A stretch of 55,466 nt of DNA from Candidatus Howiella intestinavium (GCA_904420585.1 CAJFVX010000015.1:1-55466), one strand, 5' to 3'; shown: positions 19,962 to 28,496, numbered from the stretch's first letter. Translations and numbers: made by a program. Notes: a model not told the origin generated them from the letters alone.

Positions 19962-20657
19962 ATGCAGACGGCCCAAATAGATGAGAAGGCCTGCGGGGAA
20001 GGGGAGCGGGAAGCGCCCTACCCGGCGGGACCGGCCGGAGAAGCTGACCCGCCCCCTTGGGCGGCTCCCCTGGGAGGGGGGATTCTGGCCCTCCTGCTGG
20101 CGGGGATGGTTTTGCTGGTGGTGCTGCTGTCCGGCGCCTTTGCCGATAAGGTGACCGAGGTCGACCGGACAGGGTGCCGGCAGGCCCTGGTTGCCACTGT
20201 GCTCTTTGACCCGGCCCCCTTTGCGGATATAGCCGAGGCCGAGCCGGATTTCCTGCTGGCGGCCGGCATCTGGGCGGCCCTGCCCACCGAGGAGGAAGCC
20301 GGGGCCGACGGCGGGGGCGATATGGAGGTATCCGGCGGGGAAGTGCTGGCGGCCTGCGCCGCCCTGTTCGGGCCGGACTGCCAGCCCACCCTGCAGACGG
20401 TGACCCGGCAGGGCGTCACCTTTGCCTACGATGTGGTGACCGATACCTATTCGGTGCCCTCCGCCGGCCAAATCGGCCTGTACGCCCCCCGGATGGAGGG
20501 GCTGGAGAGGAAGCAGGGGAAGCTGTACGCAGAAGTGGCCTACCTTTCCCTGGACGACTTTGCAGCCGAAGGGGAGGAGCAGCAGCCGGTTAAAACCATG
20601 GAGTACGTCCTTTGTGAAGAGGACGGGCAGTACCGGATTGTATCGGTGGCGGAATAG
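19962..20657 (+). CDS. Membrane-anchored protein of unknown function
   Basis: 231 residues: a cytoplasmic acidic/Pro-rich N-terminus (1-37), one strong transmembrane helix (about 38-58, GGGILALLLAGMVLLVVLL), then an exported domain of about 170 residues. The exported domain has Cys72, Cys132 and Cys140, possible disulfides, and ends with YVLCEEDGQYRIVSVAE. It begins 3 bases after proA and lacks a clear SD, so it may be translated by coupling or start further in. No family is recognised. Confidence 0.6.
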   Translation: MQTAQIDEKACGEGEREAPYPAGPAGEADPPPWAAPLGGGILALLLAGMVLLVVLLSGAFADKVTEVDRTGCRQALVATVLFDPAPFADIAEAEPDFLLAAGIWAALPTEEEAGADGGGDMEVSGGEVLAACAALFGPDCQPTLQTVTRQGVTFAYDVVTDTYSVPSAGQIGLYAPRMEGLERKQGKLYAEVAYLSLDDFAAEGEEQQPVKTMEYVLCEEDGQYRIVSVAE

Positions 20658-20693
20658 TGGATTGCAGGAGAAAATTTTCGTATATGTATAAAT

Positions 20694-20728
20694 AAAGGGA
20701 GCGCCCTTGGGGAGGGGCGCTCCCTTTT
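20694..20728 (+). terminator. Terminator of the proB operon
   Basis: A 13-bp stem (AAAGGGAGCGCCC / GGGCGCTCCCTTT) with an 8-base loop and TTTT end, 37 bases after the last gene. The A/T flanks let it also serve the convergent rsmI gene. Confidence 0.9.
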
Positions 20729-20805
20729 GCACTGAGAAATGGATAGATCACAGGGGCCTGTGGATGCCCGGCCGGCATAGGCGCATCCTCGCGTTTGCCC
20801 ATGGC

Positions 20806-21666
20806 TTATGCCTGCCTGTCCCCATCGCGGCTTTCTATCAGCAGCCGGTAAATATCCCCTTTTTTGCAGCCGGTGCGCAGAGCCGCCTCCTTGGCCGCCG
20901 CCGAGGGGGAAAGCCCCTCCTCCAGCAGCCTTTCGGCGATGCGCACCCCGTCTTCCGGCCGGGCCGCGGCCGGCGTCTCCGCCGGCTTGCCCGCTACCAC
21001 CAGGACAAATTCCCCCTTGGGCGGCGTCTGCCGGTATTTTTCCACGGCGGCCGACAGGGTGGTGGGAAGGGCCTCCTCGTGAATTTTGGTCAGCTCCCGA
21101 ACCAGGCAGATTTCCCGGTCGGACCAGGCCGCCAGCATGTCCTCCAGGGTGGCCAGCAGCTTGTGGGGGGCTTCGTAAAAAATCAGGGTGCGGGATTCGT
21201 CGGCCAGTTCCCGCAGCCGTTCCCGCCGGCCGGCCTTGCTCACCGTCAAAAAGCCCTCAAAGCAGAACCGGCCGGTGGGCAGGCCGGACAGGGCCAGGGC
21301 GGTGATAAGGGCGCTGGGGCCGGGCACCGACTCCACCGGCAGACCCGCCTCATGGCAGAGGCGGACCAAATCCTCGCCGGGGTCGGAGATGGCCGGCATC
21401 CCCGCGTCGGTGACCAGGGCAGCGGTTTCCCCCGCCTGCAGGCGGCGCAGGATGCGGGCCCCGGCCTCCCGGCTGTTGTGCTCATGATAGCTTACCAGGG
21501 TCTGTTTGATGCCAAAATGGTTTAAAAGCCGGAGGGTGACCCGGGTGTCCTCGGCAGCGATAAAGTCCACCGTCCGCAGGACTTCCAGGGCCCGGGGGGA
21601 CAGGTCACCCAGATTCCCGATGGGGGTGCCGACGATATACAGCCGGCCTTCCTTTGCGTCTTCCAT
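20806..21666 (-). CDS. rsmI: 16S rRNA (cytidine1402-2'-O)-methyltransferase
   Basis: A 286-residue SAM-dependent enzyme that methylates C1402 of 16S rRNA. The tetrapyrrole-methylase fold shows YIVGTPIGNLGD, AAEDTRVT, SYHEHN, LVTDAGMPAISDPG and VPGPSA. The start is ATG at 21666, with AGGAGG five bases upstream. It lies 17 bases after the trmN6 gene, the usual neighbour in Firmicutes, as the last gene of the cluster. Confidence 0.95.
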   Translation of the reverse strand: MEDAKEGRLYIVGTPIGNLGDLSPRALEVLRTVDFIAAEDTRVTLRLLNHFGIKQTLVSYHEHNSREAGARILRRLQAGETAALVTDAGMPAISDPGEDLVRLCHEAGLPVESVPGPSALITALALSGLPTGRFCFEGFLTVSKAGRRERLRELADESRTLIFYEAPHKLLATLEDMLAAWSDREICLVRELTKIHEEALPTTLSAAVEKYRQTPPKGEFVLVVAGKPAETPAAARPEDGVRIAERLLEEGLSPSAAAKEAALRTGCKKGDIYRLLIESRDGDRQA

Positions 21667-21683
21667 ATGCGCCTCCTGTAGGT

Positions 21684-22418
21684 TCAGTGAAGGGGGGATG
21701 CGGGGAAAAAATCCCGGTAAATCCGCTTGTATTCGGCCGAGGGTTCGCCGTCCGTCTCCAAAAACAGGTGGGGGAGGAGGGAAAAGCCCGGCCGCCGCCC
21801 CGCCTCGGCCAAAAAGAGGAAGGGGGGCTTTTCCGGCCGGTGGGAGATAAAGCGCAGCCGGTTGAGATACAGCCCGGCCCGGACCAAACCGCGCATGGCC
21901 TCCTCCAGCCGGCCGGGCCGCTGGCAGAAGCAGAAGCGGCCGGACGGCCGCAGCAGCCGTTCCGCGGCGGACAGGACGTCCCACAGGGTGCACATCCCCT
22001 CGGTGCGGGCGGCCGCCCGGAGAGGGTCGGGACTTTTGCGGGCCTTATCGGTAAAGTAGGGCGGATTGCAGGTAATGAGATCGAAGCCGCCCTTCCACTC
22101 GGCCGGCAGATACCACAAATCGGCGTTGGCGATTTGAATCCTGTCGCCGCAGCCGTTGCGGTCCACCGACCGCTCGGCCAGCAGGCAGGCCTCCGGCTGG
22201 ATTTCCACCCCGACGGTGTGCGCCGGCCCCGACCCCTTCTGCCAAAGCAGAGGAATGATGCCGCAGCCGGTGCCCAGGTCGCAGGCCGCATCCCCCGGCT
22301 TGGGGGCCGCGAAGTCGGCCAGCAGGACGGCGTCGGTGCCGAAGGAGCAGGCGCCGGATATATAAATTTCCAGGCCGCCGCCCAGGGGCTCCAGCCGAAT
22401 GGCATCCGATTTTTTCAT
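21684..22418 (-). CDS. trmN6: tRNA1(Val) (adenine-N6)-methyltransferase-like
   Basis: A 244-residue Rossmann methyltransferase. The SAM site is CDLGTGCGIIPLL (about 45-57), and the N6-adenine catalytic motif is NPPY (near 118). The family modifies A37 of a valine tRNA. Position next to rsmI supports the assignment; substrate identity rests on family resemblance. Confidence 0.88.
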   Translation of the reverse strand: MKKSDAIRLEPLGGGLEIYISGACSFGTDAVLLADFAAPKPGDAACDLGTGCGIIPLLWQKGSGPAHTVGVEIQPEACLLAERSVDRNGCGDRIQIANADLWYLPAEWKGGFDLITCNPPYFTDKARKSPDPLRAAARTEGMCTLWDVLSAAERLLRPSGRFCFCQRPGRLEEAMRGLVRAGLYLNRLRFISHRPEKPPFLFLAEAGRRPGFSLLPHLFLETDGEPSAEYKRIYRDFFPASPLH

Positions 22419-22440
22419 AGGGCCTCCCTAAATAAGAGCA

Positions 22441-22465
22441 GCGGCGTGCAGGTTCTGCACGCCGC
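22441..22465 (-). terminator. Terminator of the ferredoxin gene
   Basis: A perfect 11-bp stem (GCGGCGTGCAG / CTGCACGCCGC) with a 3-base loop. Read on the minus strand, TGCTCTTATTT follows. It separates the ferredoxin from trmN6. A second small hairpin (CCCGCC / GGCGGG) lies near 22498. Confidence 0.7.
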
Positions 22466-22526
22466 CGGAATTTTTACGTGAAAATACACGCATATTTCCC
22501 GCCGCAGGCGGGAGGCAGGTTATCGC

Positions 22527-22697
22527 TTAGCCCTCGGAAATCGCGCCGACAGGGCACGCGCTCTCGCAGGCGCCGCAGGAAATGCAGTTGTCGGGGTTGA
22601 TTTCATACTTGCCGTCGCCCTCGGAAATAGCCGAGTTGGGGCAGGTAGCCTCGCAGGAACCGCAGCTGATACATTCGTCGGAAATCACGTATGCCAT
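22527..22697 (-). CDS. 2[4Fe-4S] ferredoxin
   Basis: A 56-residue clostridial-type ferredoxin with two cluster motifs, CISCGSCEATCP (about 9-20) and CISCGACESACP (about 38-49). It carries electrons at low potential in anaerobic metabolism. The start is ATG at 22697, with GGAGGTG eight bases upstream. It has its own promoter and terminator, so it is an independent unit inside the ricT-trmN6 cluster. Confidence 0.95.
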   Translation of the reverse strand: MAYVISDECISCGSCEATCPNSAISEGDGKYEINPDNCISCGACESACPVGAISEG

Positions 22698-22731
22698 GGG
22701 TGATGCACCTCCAGAAATTTAGATTACCTTT

Positions 22732-22759
22732 ATTGTATCACATTCCCCTTAAAAAGCAA
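22732..22759 (-). promoter_or_regulatory. Promoter of the ferredoxin gene
   Basis: On the minus strand, TTGCTT and TACAAT are spaced by 16 bases, about 35 bases upstream of the ferredoxin start. Confidence 0.65.
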
Positions 22760-22895
22760 GGTTTTTATGGGGACAGGCGGAAAAAAATTGCCCGAAAATA
22801 TTTTGCGGGAACAGGGGGCCGCCGGAAAAGCAGGCCTTGGCATAGGGACAGCCCAGGCGGCACGTTCCGCCCGGGATGGATGTATGCATGGAGAC

Positions 22896-23963
22896 TCAGT
22901 CGCCGGTCTTTTCGGCCTTTTCCGGGGACTTAGGCGCGTTCTGGGGCGGATTCTTCCGGAAGCCGGGCCGGTTATCCCCGCCCTTGCGGGACCCGGGCCG
23001 CCCGGTGCGCCTGCCGTCGTTCTGCCGGCGCTTGTCATCTCCCGCCGGCTTCCCGCCGGAGCGGCCCGCCTTGCCCGACCGGGGCTTTTCGGCCGGGGCC
23101 GCCTGCTCGTTTTCCCCGGCGGCATCCTCCTTGGGCGCCGCGGCCGGGCGGGGACGCTCCCGCAGGTTCTTCACATTGTCCCGGTGGTACTCCCGGGGCG
23201 GGGCGTCGCTGTCGTTGAGCTGGACCTTCAGCTTGCCGGTGATAAGATTGGCGTCGGTGACCACGCCCCGGCCATCCTCGGTCATGACCGGGGTGCCCGG
23301 ACGGGGGGTCAGGGAGGAAAGGTACTCATAGGCGTCCTGCTCGTATTTTAAGCAGCACATCAGCCGGCCGCAGGTGCCGGAAATCTTCACCGGGTTGAGG
23401 GAAAGCCCCTGTTCCTTGGCCATCTTGATGGAAACCGGCTGGAAATCGTCCAGGAATCTCGAGCAGCAGAAGGGCTGGCCGCAGATGCCCATGCCCCCCA
23501 GCATTTTGGCCTCGTCCCGCACGCCGATCTGCCGCAGCTCGATGCGGGTGCGGAAGACCGACGCCAAATCCTTGACCAGGCTGCGGAAATCCACCCGGCC
23601 GTCGGCCGTAAAGTAAAAGAGGATTTTGCTGTTGTCAAAGGTGTATTCCACATCCACCAGCTTCATTTCCAGCTTGTGTTCCAGGATTTTTTTCTCGCAG
23701 ATGCCGAAGGCTTCCTTTTCCCGCCGCCGGTTTTCCTCAGCCCGCCTGATGTCGGCGTCGGTGGCCAGCCGCACCACCTTTTTTAAGGGCTGCACAATCT
23801 GGCTCTCAGGGGCGTCCCAGTTTTCCCGGACGCATTCCCCGCACTCGGCCCCCCGGGCGGTTTCCACCACTACGCGGCCGCCCCGGGGCACCTGCTTGCC
23901 GGCCGGGTCGAAGTAATACACCCGGCCCCCTTCCTTAAATCGAACGCTGATAACTTCTGCCAT
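22896..23963 (-). CDS. ricT: PSP1-domain protein RicT (YaaT)
   Basis: 355 residues. The PSP1 core (about 1-265) carries conserved Cys groups: CGECV, CGQPFCC and CGRLMCC. In Bacillus such cysteines bind Fe-S clusters in the RicA-RicF-RicT complex, which acts with RNase Y in mRNA processing. The C-terminus from about 270 is a Lys/Arg/Pro-rich disordered tail. It sits after holB, as in Bacillus. No RicA or RicF gene is in the window. Confidence 0.93.
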   Translation of the reverse strand: MAEVISVRFKEGGRVYYFDPAGKQVPRGGRVVVETARGAECGECVRENWDAPESQIVQPLKKVVRLATDADIRRAEENRRREKEAFGICEKKILEHKLEMKLVDVEYTFDNSKILFYFTADGRVDFRSLVKDLASVFRTRIELRQIGVRDEAKMLGGMGICGQPFCCSRFLDDFQPVSIKMAKEQGLSLNPVKISGTCGRLMCCLKYEQDAYEYLSSLTPRPGTPVMTEDGRGVVTDANLITGKLKVQLNDSDAPPREYHRDNVKNLRERPRPAAAPKEDAAGENEQAAPAEKPRSGKAGRSGGKPAGDDKRRQNDGRRTGRPGSRKGGDNRPGFRKNPPQNAPKSPEKAEKTGD

Positions 23964-24064
23964 ATATCCTCCTGCCGGCAGGGATGACCCCGGCCGGTCT
24001 TTTTATAAATTCCGCCGCTGTCTGCCTGCGGCCGGCGGCCCGATAAAAGACAGGGCCTTTTTCT

Positions 24065-24093
24065 ATTATAACCCGGCCGCCTCTTTAAAACAA
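24065..24093 (-). promoter_or_regulatory. Promoter for ricT at the 3' end of holB
   Basis: On the minus strand, TTGTTT (24093-24088) and TATAAT (24070-24065) are spaced by 17 bases, overlapping the last codons of holB. This gives ricT its own transcript with a leader of about 95 bases. Confidence 0.65.
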
Positions 24094-25052
24094 GCGCATA
24101 AATAGCCCGAGAGCAGGGAAAGGTTCGCGTTGCGATCCAGCCCCTTCAGAGCGTTGCGGACGGTTTCCTCCATTTTCACAAGGCCCCCCCGGGACAATCG
24201 GGCGCCGGGGTAGTCGGCCGTCCCGCCGGCCCCGGACTTGCGCACCAAGGCCTCCTGAATTTTGCAAAGCAGGCTGCTAAGGATAAGCCGGGCGGTCTTC
24301 CGGTCTTTTTCCAGGGTATAGGCGGCCTTTAAAAGTTCCAGGTCGGTGCCACCGGCCGCCTGTTCCAGAATGGCGTCGGCCGCCTGTTCCTCCGCCGGCC
24401 TTTCCCCCGCCTGCAGCAGCTGCAGGGCCCGGCCGATGTTGTCCCCTTCGGCCTCCAGGGCGGCGAGGATTTGTTCTTTTGACCAGGCGGCCGCCCCCTC
24501 TTCCTGCCGCCGGGCCAGGGCCTCTATGCGGGCCGCCGCCGCCTCCCGGCCGGGGGGTGACAGGGTGCATACTGTGCTGCGGGAGCGGATGGTGGACAGC
24601 AGCCGGGCGGCGCTTTCGGTCAAAAGGAGGAAGACCACGTATTCCGGCGGCTCCTCCAGGATTTTCAAAAGGGCGTTCTGGGCCTGTTCGGTCATGGCGT
24701 CGGCCGCCGGAAAGACGAAAACCCGCCGGGGGGCCTGGTGGGGAAGGGTGTAGGCGTCCTGCCGCACCTGCCGGACGGCGTCCACCGACAGGGTCTGACC
24801 GGCCGGGCGCACGAAGGTGATGTCGGGGTGGATGTCCTCGGCCGCCAGACGGCAGTTGCCGCACTGCCCGCAGGGAATATCCCCTTCGCCGGAGCAGACG
24901 GCCGCGGCGGCCAGGATGCGGGCCAGGGTGGTTTTGCCCAGCCCGCCGGCCCCCTCCAGGATGACGGCGTGGGGGATGCGGCCGGTGCGGAGCATACCCG
25001 AAAGGGCCGCCTTGACCGACGCGTTCCCCACAAAGTCCGAAAGCTTGTCCAT
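24066..25052 (-). CDS. holB: DNA polymerase III delta' subunit
   Basis: A 328-residue clamp-loader subunit. The P-loop is GAGGLGKTT (about 35-43). A zinc module has Cys residues in CSGEGDIPCGQCGNC. The sensor region shows LLKILEEPPE and STIRSRS. The start is ATG at 25052, with AAAGGAG upstream. It lies between darA and ricT, the conserved order; the usual yaaR is missing and a 164-bp repeat element sits between darA and holB. Confidence 0.94.
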   Translation of the reverse strand: MDKLSDFVGNASVKAALSGMLRTGRIPHAVILEGAGGLGKTTLARILAAAAVCSGEGDIPCGQCGNCRLAAEDIHPDITFVRPAGQTLSVDAVRQVRQDAYTLPHQAPRRVFVFPAADAMTEQAQNALLKILEEPPEYVVFLLLTESAARLLSTIRSRSTVCTLSPPGREAAAARIEALARRQEEGAAAWSKEQILAALEAEGDNIGRALQLLQAGERPAEEQAADAILEQAAGGTDLELLKAAYTLEKDRKTARLILSSLLCKIQEALVRKSGAGGTADYPGARLSRGGLVKMEETVRNALKGLDRNANLSLLSGYLCACFKEAAGL

Positions 25053-25149
25053 GGATGTTTCTCCTTTATCTATAAAAAGAGGACGGCAGGCCGTCGCAAG
25101 CCCCGCCGCCCTTTCTCCGCAAGGCGTACAGCCGGTGGGCACAGCGCCC

Positions 25150-25313
25150 CGGCCTCGGCTTGTCGGCAAAGCCGATAAGCCGCAGAAGAGGGCACGCCCC
25201 CTTCGACATTTCCTCGACAAATCCCGCCAAAGGGGGATTTGTCGTATGCTGGGGCCGACGCACATATCGCCGGCCCGGACGATTAAATGGTTTTTTCGAC
25301 GGTCTGCAGCCGG
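25150..25313 (+). repeat. Dispersed structured repeat, copy 1
   Basis: About 164 bases with three stems. Stem I is CGGCTTGTCGGC (25156-25167) with GCCGATAAGCCG (25171-25182), AAA loop. Stem II is ACAAATCCC with GGGATTTGT (about 25217-25242). Stem III is GGGCCG with CGGCCC (25252-25257 / 25271-25276), around the 13-base loop ACGCACATATCGC. The tail GATTAAATGG, then TTTTTTCGACGGTCTG, follows. It shares order and loops with copy 2 at 28283, but stem bases differ in a compensated way. It lies between darA and holB. Confidence 0.7.
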
Positions 25314-25318
25314 TGGGC

Positions 25319-25639
25319 TTACAGCTTTTCGAAGCGGTCCACGTCCACCACAAAGATGGTGGCCCCGCCCACCGTGACTTCAATGGGCATGGAGGCGAAC
25401 TCACCGCCGTAAATGGATGTATCGGGCATGACCTGGGTGCGCTTGCGGCAGTATTTGGAGAGAATTTCGATGGCGCCGTCCACCCGGTCGTCCTCCACGC
25501 CGATGAGGAAGGTGGTGTTGCCCACCTTCAAAAAGCCGCCGGTGGTGGCCAGCTTGGTCACCGAATATCCTGAGCGGGTCAGGGCGGTGGAGACGGCGTG
25601 GGAATCGTCGCTGCCGACAATGGCGAATATGAGTTTCAT
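25319..25639 (-). CDS. darA: Cyclic-di-AMP receptor DarA (PII-like)
   Basis: A 106-residue PII-fold protein that binds c-di-AMP as a trimer. MKLIFAIVGSDDSHAVSTAL at the N-terminus, TTGGFLKVGNTTFLIGVED and the C-terminal GGATIFVVDVDRFEKL match the family. The binding loop follows the first helix. It sits before holB as in Bacillus, but tmk and yaaR are absent. Its signalling targets are not visible. Confidence 0.93.
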   Translation of the reverse strand: MKLIFAIVGSDDSHAVSTALTRSGYSVTKLATTGGFLKVGNTTFLIGVEDDRVDGAIEILSKYCRKRTQVMPDTSIYGGEFASMPIEVTVGGATIFVVDVDRFEKL

Positions 25640-25785
25640 AGTCTGCTCCTCCTCCGCATCCCCAAGGATGCAGCGCCGTTCTTACGGCAAACGGCAGGCC
25701 GGATTCTATGTTGCGGGGCGGGGCCCCTAATGAAGACTATGCAGCCGGAAGGCACAGTACAACCGCCGCCTGTCCGGTTCCATCC

Positions 25786-27129
25786 TTATTTTACCACTTT
25801 TATCCTTAAAATGCCAGCCTGTAACAGGATTTGTACGGCTTCATCGGATATTTTTTCCCCGGGGATGACCACCGGGATGCCCGGCGGGCAGGGACAGGCG
25901 GACATCCCGGCCGTGCGGCCCGCAGCAGCGGCGGTGTCTATCTCCTCCCGGGGGCCGAAAAGGGCTTCCCGCAGGGACAGATGGGTTTCGGCCGCCGGAA
26001 AGGACGAAAAGGCCGGCCGGATGGGCCCGTCGGCCCGGGGCAAATCCTTTTCGCCCGGCAGCGCCAGGGCGGCCGCCTGCAGGCGGGCCAGTTCCGCCGG
26101 GGTGTGGAAAGGGGTCAGGATAAAGACCACCCGGTCGCCGTCGGCGTGCTCGCACTGGCAGCCCTGCCGCCGGAAGCAGGCCGCCGCGTCCTGGCCGGAT
26201 ATGCCCAGCGCGCCGGTGCGCAGGGTCAGGCGCACCGGGTCCCGGAGGCCCTCTTCGACAGGCAGGCCCGCCGCACGGCAGGCTGCCTCCAGGTTTTGCA
26301 CCCTTTGGGACAGCTGGACAAAGGCGGCCTTTCCCTCCTCCTCCAGCCAGGCCCGGCAGAGGTCCAAAGAGGCCATCACCGGGTAGGAGGGGCTGGTGGA
26401 GCCGAAAAGGGCCATTTTATGTTTGGCGTCGGCCCCCAAGGCCGGGTCGTCTATCTGCAAAAAAGCGCCGCCGGTGAGGGCCGGCAGGGTTTTGTGGGCC
26501 GAATCGGCCGTCATGCTGGCGCCCAGGTGCAGCGGATGGAGGGAGGGGGCCAGAAAGGCCAGATGGGAGCCGTGGGCGTTGTCCACCAGCAAGGGGACGC
26601 CGTACCGCCGGCAGACGGCGGCGATGCCGGAAATATCGCACAGCCGCCCATAGTAGTCCGGGCTGGTTATGTATACAGCCCGGCAGTCGTTTTTTCCCAG
26701 GCAGGCTTCCACGGCGTCAGGCGAAATCCGCCCGTCTGTCCCCGGCAGCAGCCAGTGGGGCTGTACGTCCAGCAGGGCGCAGGCGTGGATGGCCGACCGA
26801 TGGGAACGGCGGTCCATGGCTACCTTATTCCCCGGCTGCAGGGCCAGGGCCAGCATGGCCTGGATGGCAAGGGTGCAGCCGCCGGCCGAAAAGAGGGTGC
26901 GGGCAGCCCCGAAGGTCCTTGCGGCGGCTTCCTCGGCCAGGGCGATGGGGCCGTCGGCCTCATAGAGGCTGTCCAGTCCCGGGATTTCGGTTGCATCGCA
27001 GGGCAGAATGCCGGCAAAGGCCGAGGGCAGGGCCCGGCCGGCCCGCCCGCTGTGGCCGGGGGTGTGGAACCGGGCGGCGCCTTCCAGGGCGTACTGCCGC
27101 ACGGCCTCCCATAAGGGCGCCCTAGACAT
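25786..27129 (-). CDS. Orn/Lys/Arg decarboxylase-family PLP enzyme
   Basis: 447 residues of the aspartate-aminotransferase-fold decarboxylases (Bacillus YaaO/SpeA type). The PLP lysine is K213 in DSAHKTLPALTGG, and the ring-nitrogen Asp is D183 in VDNAHGSH. FHTPGHSG near the N-terminus and a short C-terminal domain (PPGIPVVIPGEKI) fit the family. It would make a polyamine or cadaverine; the substrate is uncertain. Its ATG overlaps the stop of the upstream racemase-like gene by several bases, so the two are probably coupled. In Bacillus, yaaO likewise precedes the darA cluster. Confidence 0.9.
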   Translation of the reverse strand: MSRAPLWEAVRQYALEGAARFHTPGHSGRAGRALPSAFAGILPCDATEIPGLDSLYEADGPIALAEEAAARTFGAARTLFSAGGCTLAIQAMLALALQPGNKVAMDRRSHRSAIHACALLDVQPHWLLPGTDGRISPDAVEACLGKNDCRAVYITSPDYYGRLCDISGIAAVCRRYGVPLLVDNAHGSHLAFLAPSLHPLHLGASMTADSAHKTLPALTGGAFLQIDDPALGADAKHKMALFGSTSPSYPVMASLDLCRAWLEEEGKAAFVQLSQRVQNLEAACRAAGLPVEEGLRDPVRLTLRTGALGISGQDAAACFRRQGCQCEHADGDRVVFILTPFHTPAELARLQAAALALPGEKDLPRADGPIRPAFSSFPAAETHLSLREALFGPREEIDTAAAAGRTAGMSACPCPPGIPVVIPGEKISDEAVQILLQAGILRIKVVK

Positions 27130-28150
27130 ATTCCCGCCGCATCCCGCTGTGCACGGCGTAAGGGCGGACCTCAAAGGAAATCTGGTCGCCGGCGTTGCAG
27201 GGGACGTCGGTGACGTCCACCATGGTGCTGGTGTAGCCCGGCCGGCCCAGCACCTGCAGCCGCCTGCCCTGGAATTCACAGTAGCGCTTCCGCTTGGAAA
27301 TCCACCGGCCGCCCTCGATAAACAATCCGTCGGCATAGCCTACAGGCAGGGTGGCCGCCCGGGTAGCCCGGTGGATTTTGCCCCCCGGTATCCGGCTGCC
27401 CTTGGGCAGCCAGCGGATGTCCACAATCTCGGTGACCACCCGGCCCACCTTCTTTAACCCCCATTTATCCCGCACAGGCAGCCGGCCGGTCAGGGATACC
27501 CCCATGCGCACGGCGTCCATCCGGGCCCAGGGGAACTTGAGGCCGGCCAGGGCGGAGGCGATATGGGTCATGCCGTAGCGGATTTTTTCCCGGCCCAGGG
27601 CCTGGAGGGCCTTTTGGAAGGTCTCGTACTGCATCCGGGCCTGCTTCTCCTTTTCCTCGCCGGTGAGGATGCCGTACACCCCGTCGATGGACAAATTGGG
27701 CAGGAATTTCAGCGCCTTGGCCGCCTTGGCCGCGTCGGCGGGCAGGTAGCCGGAGGTGCCGTTGCCCAAATCAAACCGGACATGGCACCGGGCCTTCTTG
27801 CCCATCCGGCCTGCCACGCCCGACAGGAGCACCGCCGCCTCATTGGAACCCACGGTGGCGATGATGTCCCGCTGGACGATGCGGATGGCTTCGGCCTCGC
27901 TGCTGTAGGGGGTCAGCAGCAGCACCTGTATGCCGGCGATGGCATTGAGCAGCCGCTCGGCCTCCTCCAGCCGGGAGACGGCGAAAAGACGGCAGCCCGC
28001 CCGGGCCAGCGTCTGGCCCACCGCCACATCCCCCAGGCCGCAGGCGTTGGCCGACAGGTCGGGGATGACCCCCGCCCCGTCCATATGCTTTTGCAGCAAC
28101 TCGATGTTATGCAGGATGCGGTCGGTCTGTACCAACAGCGTGGTTGTCAT
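27122..28150 (-). CDS. Alanine-racemase-fold protein lacking catalytic residues
   Basis: 342 residues resembling alanine racemase in full: N-terminal barrel, RLEEAERL, VRFDLGNGTSGY, LPVGYADG, TMVDVTDVP. The PLP-lysine motif (KADAYGHG in racemases) reads LSANACGLG, with Ser33 at the Lys position. The C-terminal catalytic Tyr position (SYG) reads IPG (near 254-256). Both catalytic residues are lost, yet the frame is intact and other motifs are kept. It may bind a ligand or regulate the decarboxylase with which it overlaps. A true alr lies at 2.6 kb. Confidence 0.85.
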   Translation of the reverse strand: MTTTLLVQTDRILHNIELLQKHMDGAGVIPDLSANACGLGDVAVGQTLARAGCRLFAVSRLEEAERLLNAIAGIQVLLLTPYSSEAEAIRIVQRDIIATVGSNEAAVLLSGVAGRMGKKARCHVRFDLGNGTSGYLPADAAKAAKALKFLPNLSIDGVYGILTGEEKEKQARMQYETFQKALQALGREKIRYGMTHIASALAGLKFPWARMDAVRMGVSLTGRLPVRDKWGLKKVGRVVTEIVDIRWLPKGSRIPGGKIHRATRAATLPVGYADGLFIEGGRWISKRKRYCEFQGRRLQVLGRPGYTSTMVDVTDVPCNAGDQISFEVRPYAVHSGMRREYV

Positions 28151-28282
28151 GTTCGTCCCTCCTCATCCAAGTCTTTTCAGGCAAAAAATCCCACAAAATC
28201 ACAAATTTTTCTTTATTATAGCATTACCTGCAAAGGGCTGTCAATTCCGGGGAGAGGGAAAGAAACAAAAGGCCCCGCCGGC

Positions 28283-28445
28283 CAGCTTGTCGACAAAGTC
28301 GACAAGCTGTAGAAGAGGGGGCAAGCCCCCCCTTTCTAACATTCCCCCCTACAAATCCCGCTTTGGCGGGATTTGTCGTGTGCAGAAACCGACGCACATG
28401 TCGCCGGTTTCTGCGATTCAAATGGCTCTCATTGGGCTTTGGGCC
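28283..28445 (+). repeat. Dispersed structured repeat, copy 2
   Basis: Stem I is CAGCTTGTCGAC (28283-28294) with GTCGACAAGCTG (28298-28309), AAA loop, 12 perfect pairs. A small GGGGG/CCCCC hairpin follows. Stem II is ACAAATCCCGC with GCGGGATTTGT (28351-28376). Stem III is GCAGAAACCG with CGGTTTCTGC (28382-28391 / 28405-28414), around loop ACGCACATGTCGC. The tail is GATTCAAATGGCTCTCATTGG. It lies between the SLOG gene and the racemase-like gene. Confidence 0.75.
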
Positions 28446-28496
28446 CCGCCGGCTTTACCGGAGGGGCGGAGGAGGGCAAAATACGGACAAGCAGCC

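Noticed and set aside
25058-25265. An N-terminal extension of HolB from an upstream start
   Set aside because: It would read through the repeat element. The ATG at 25052 has an AAAGGAG and matches the family start.
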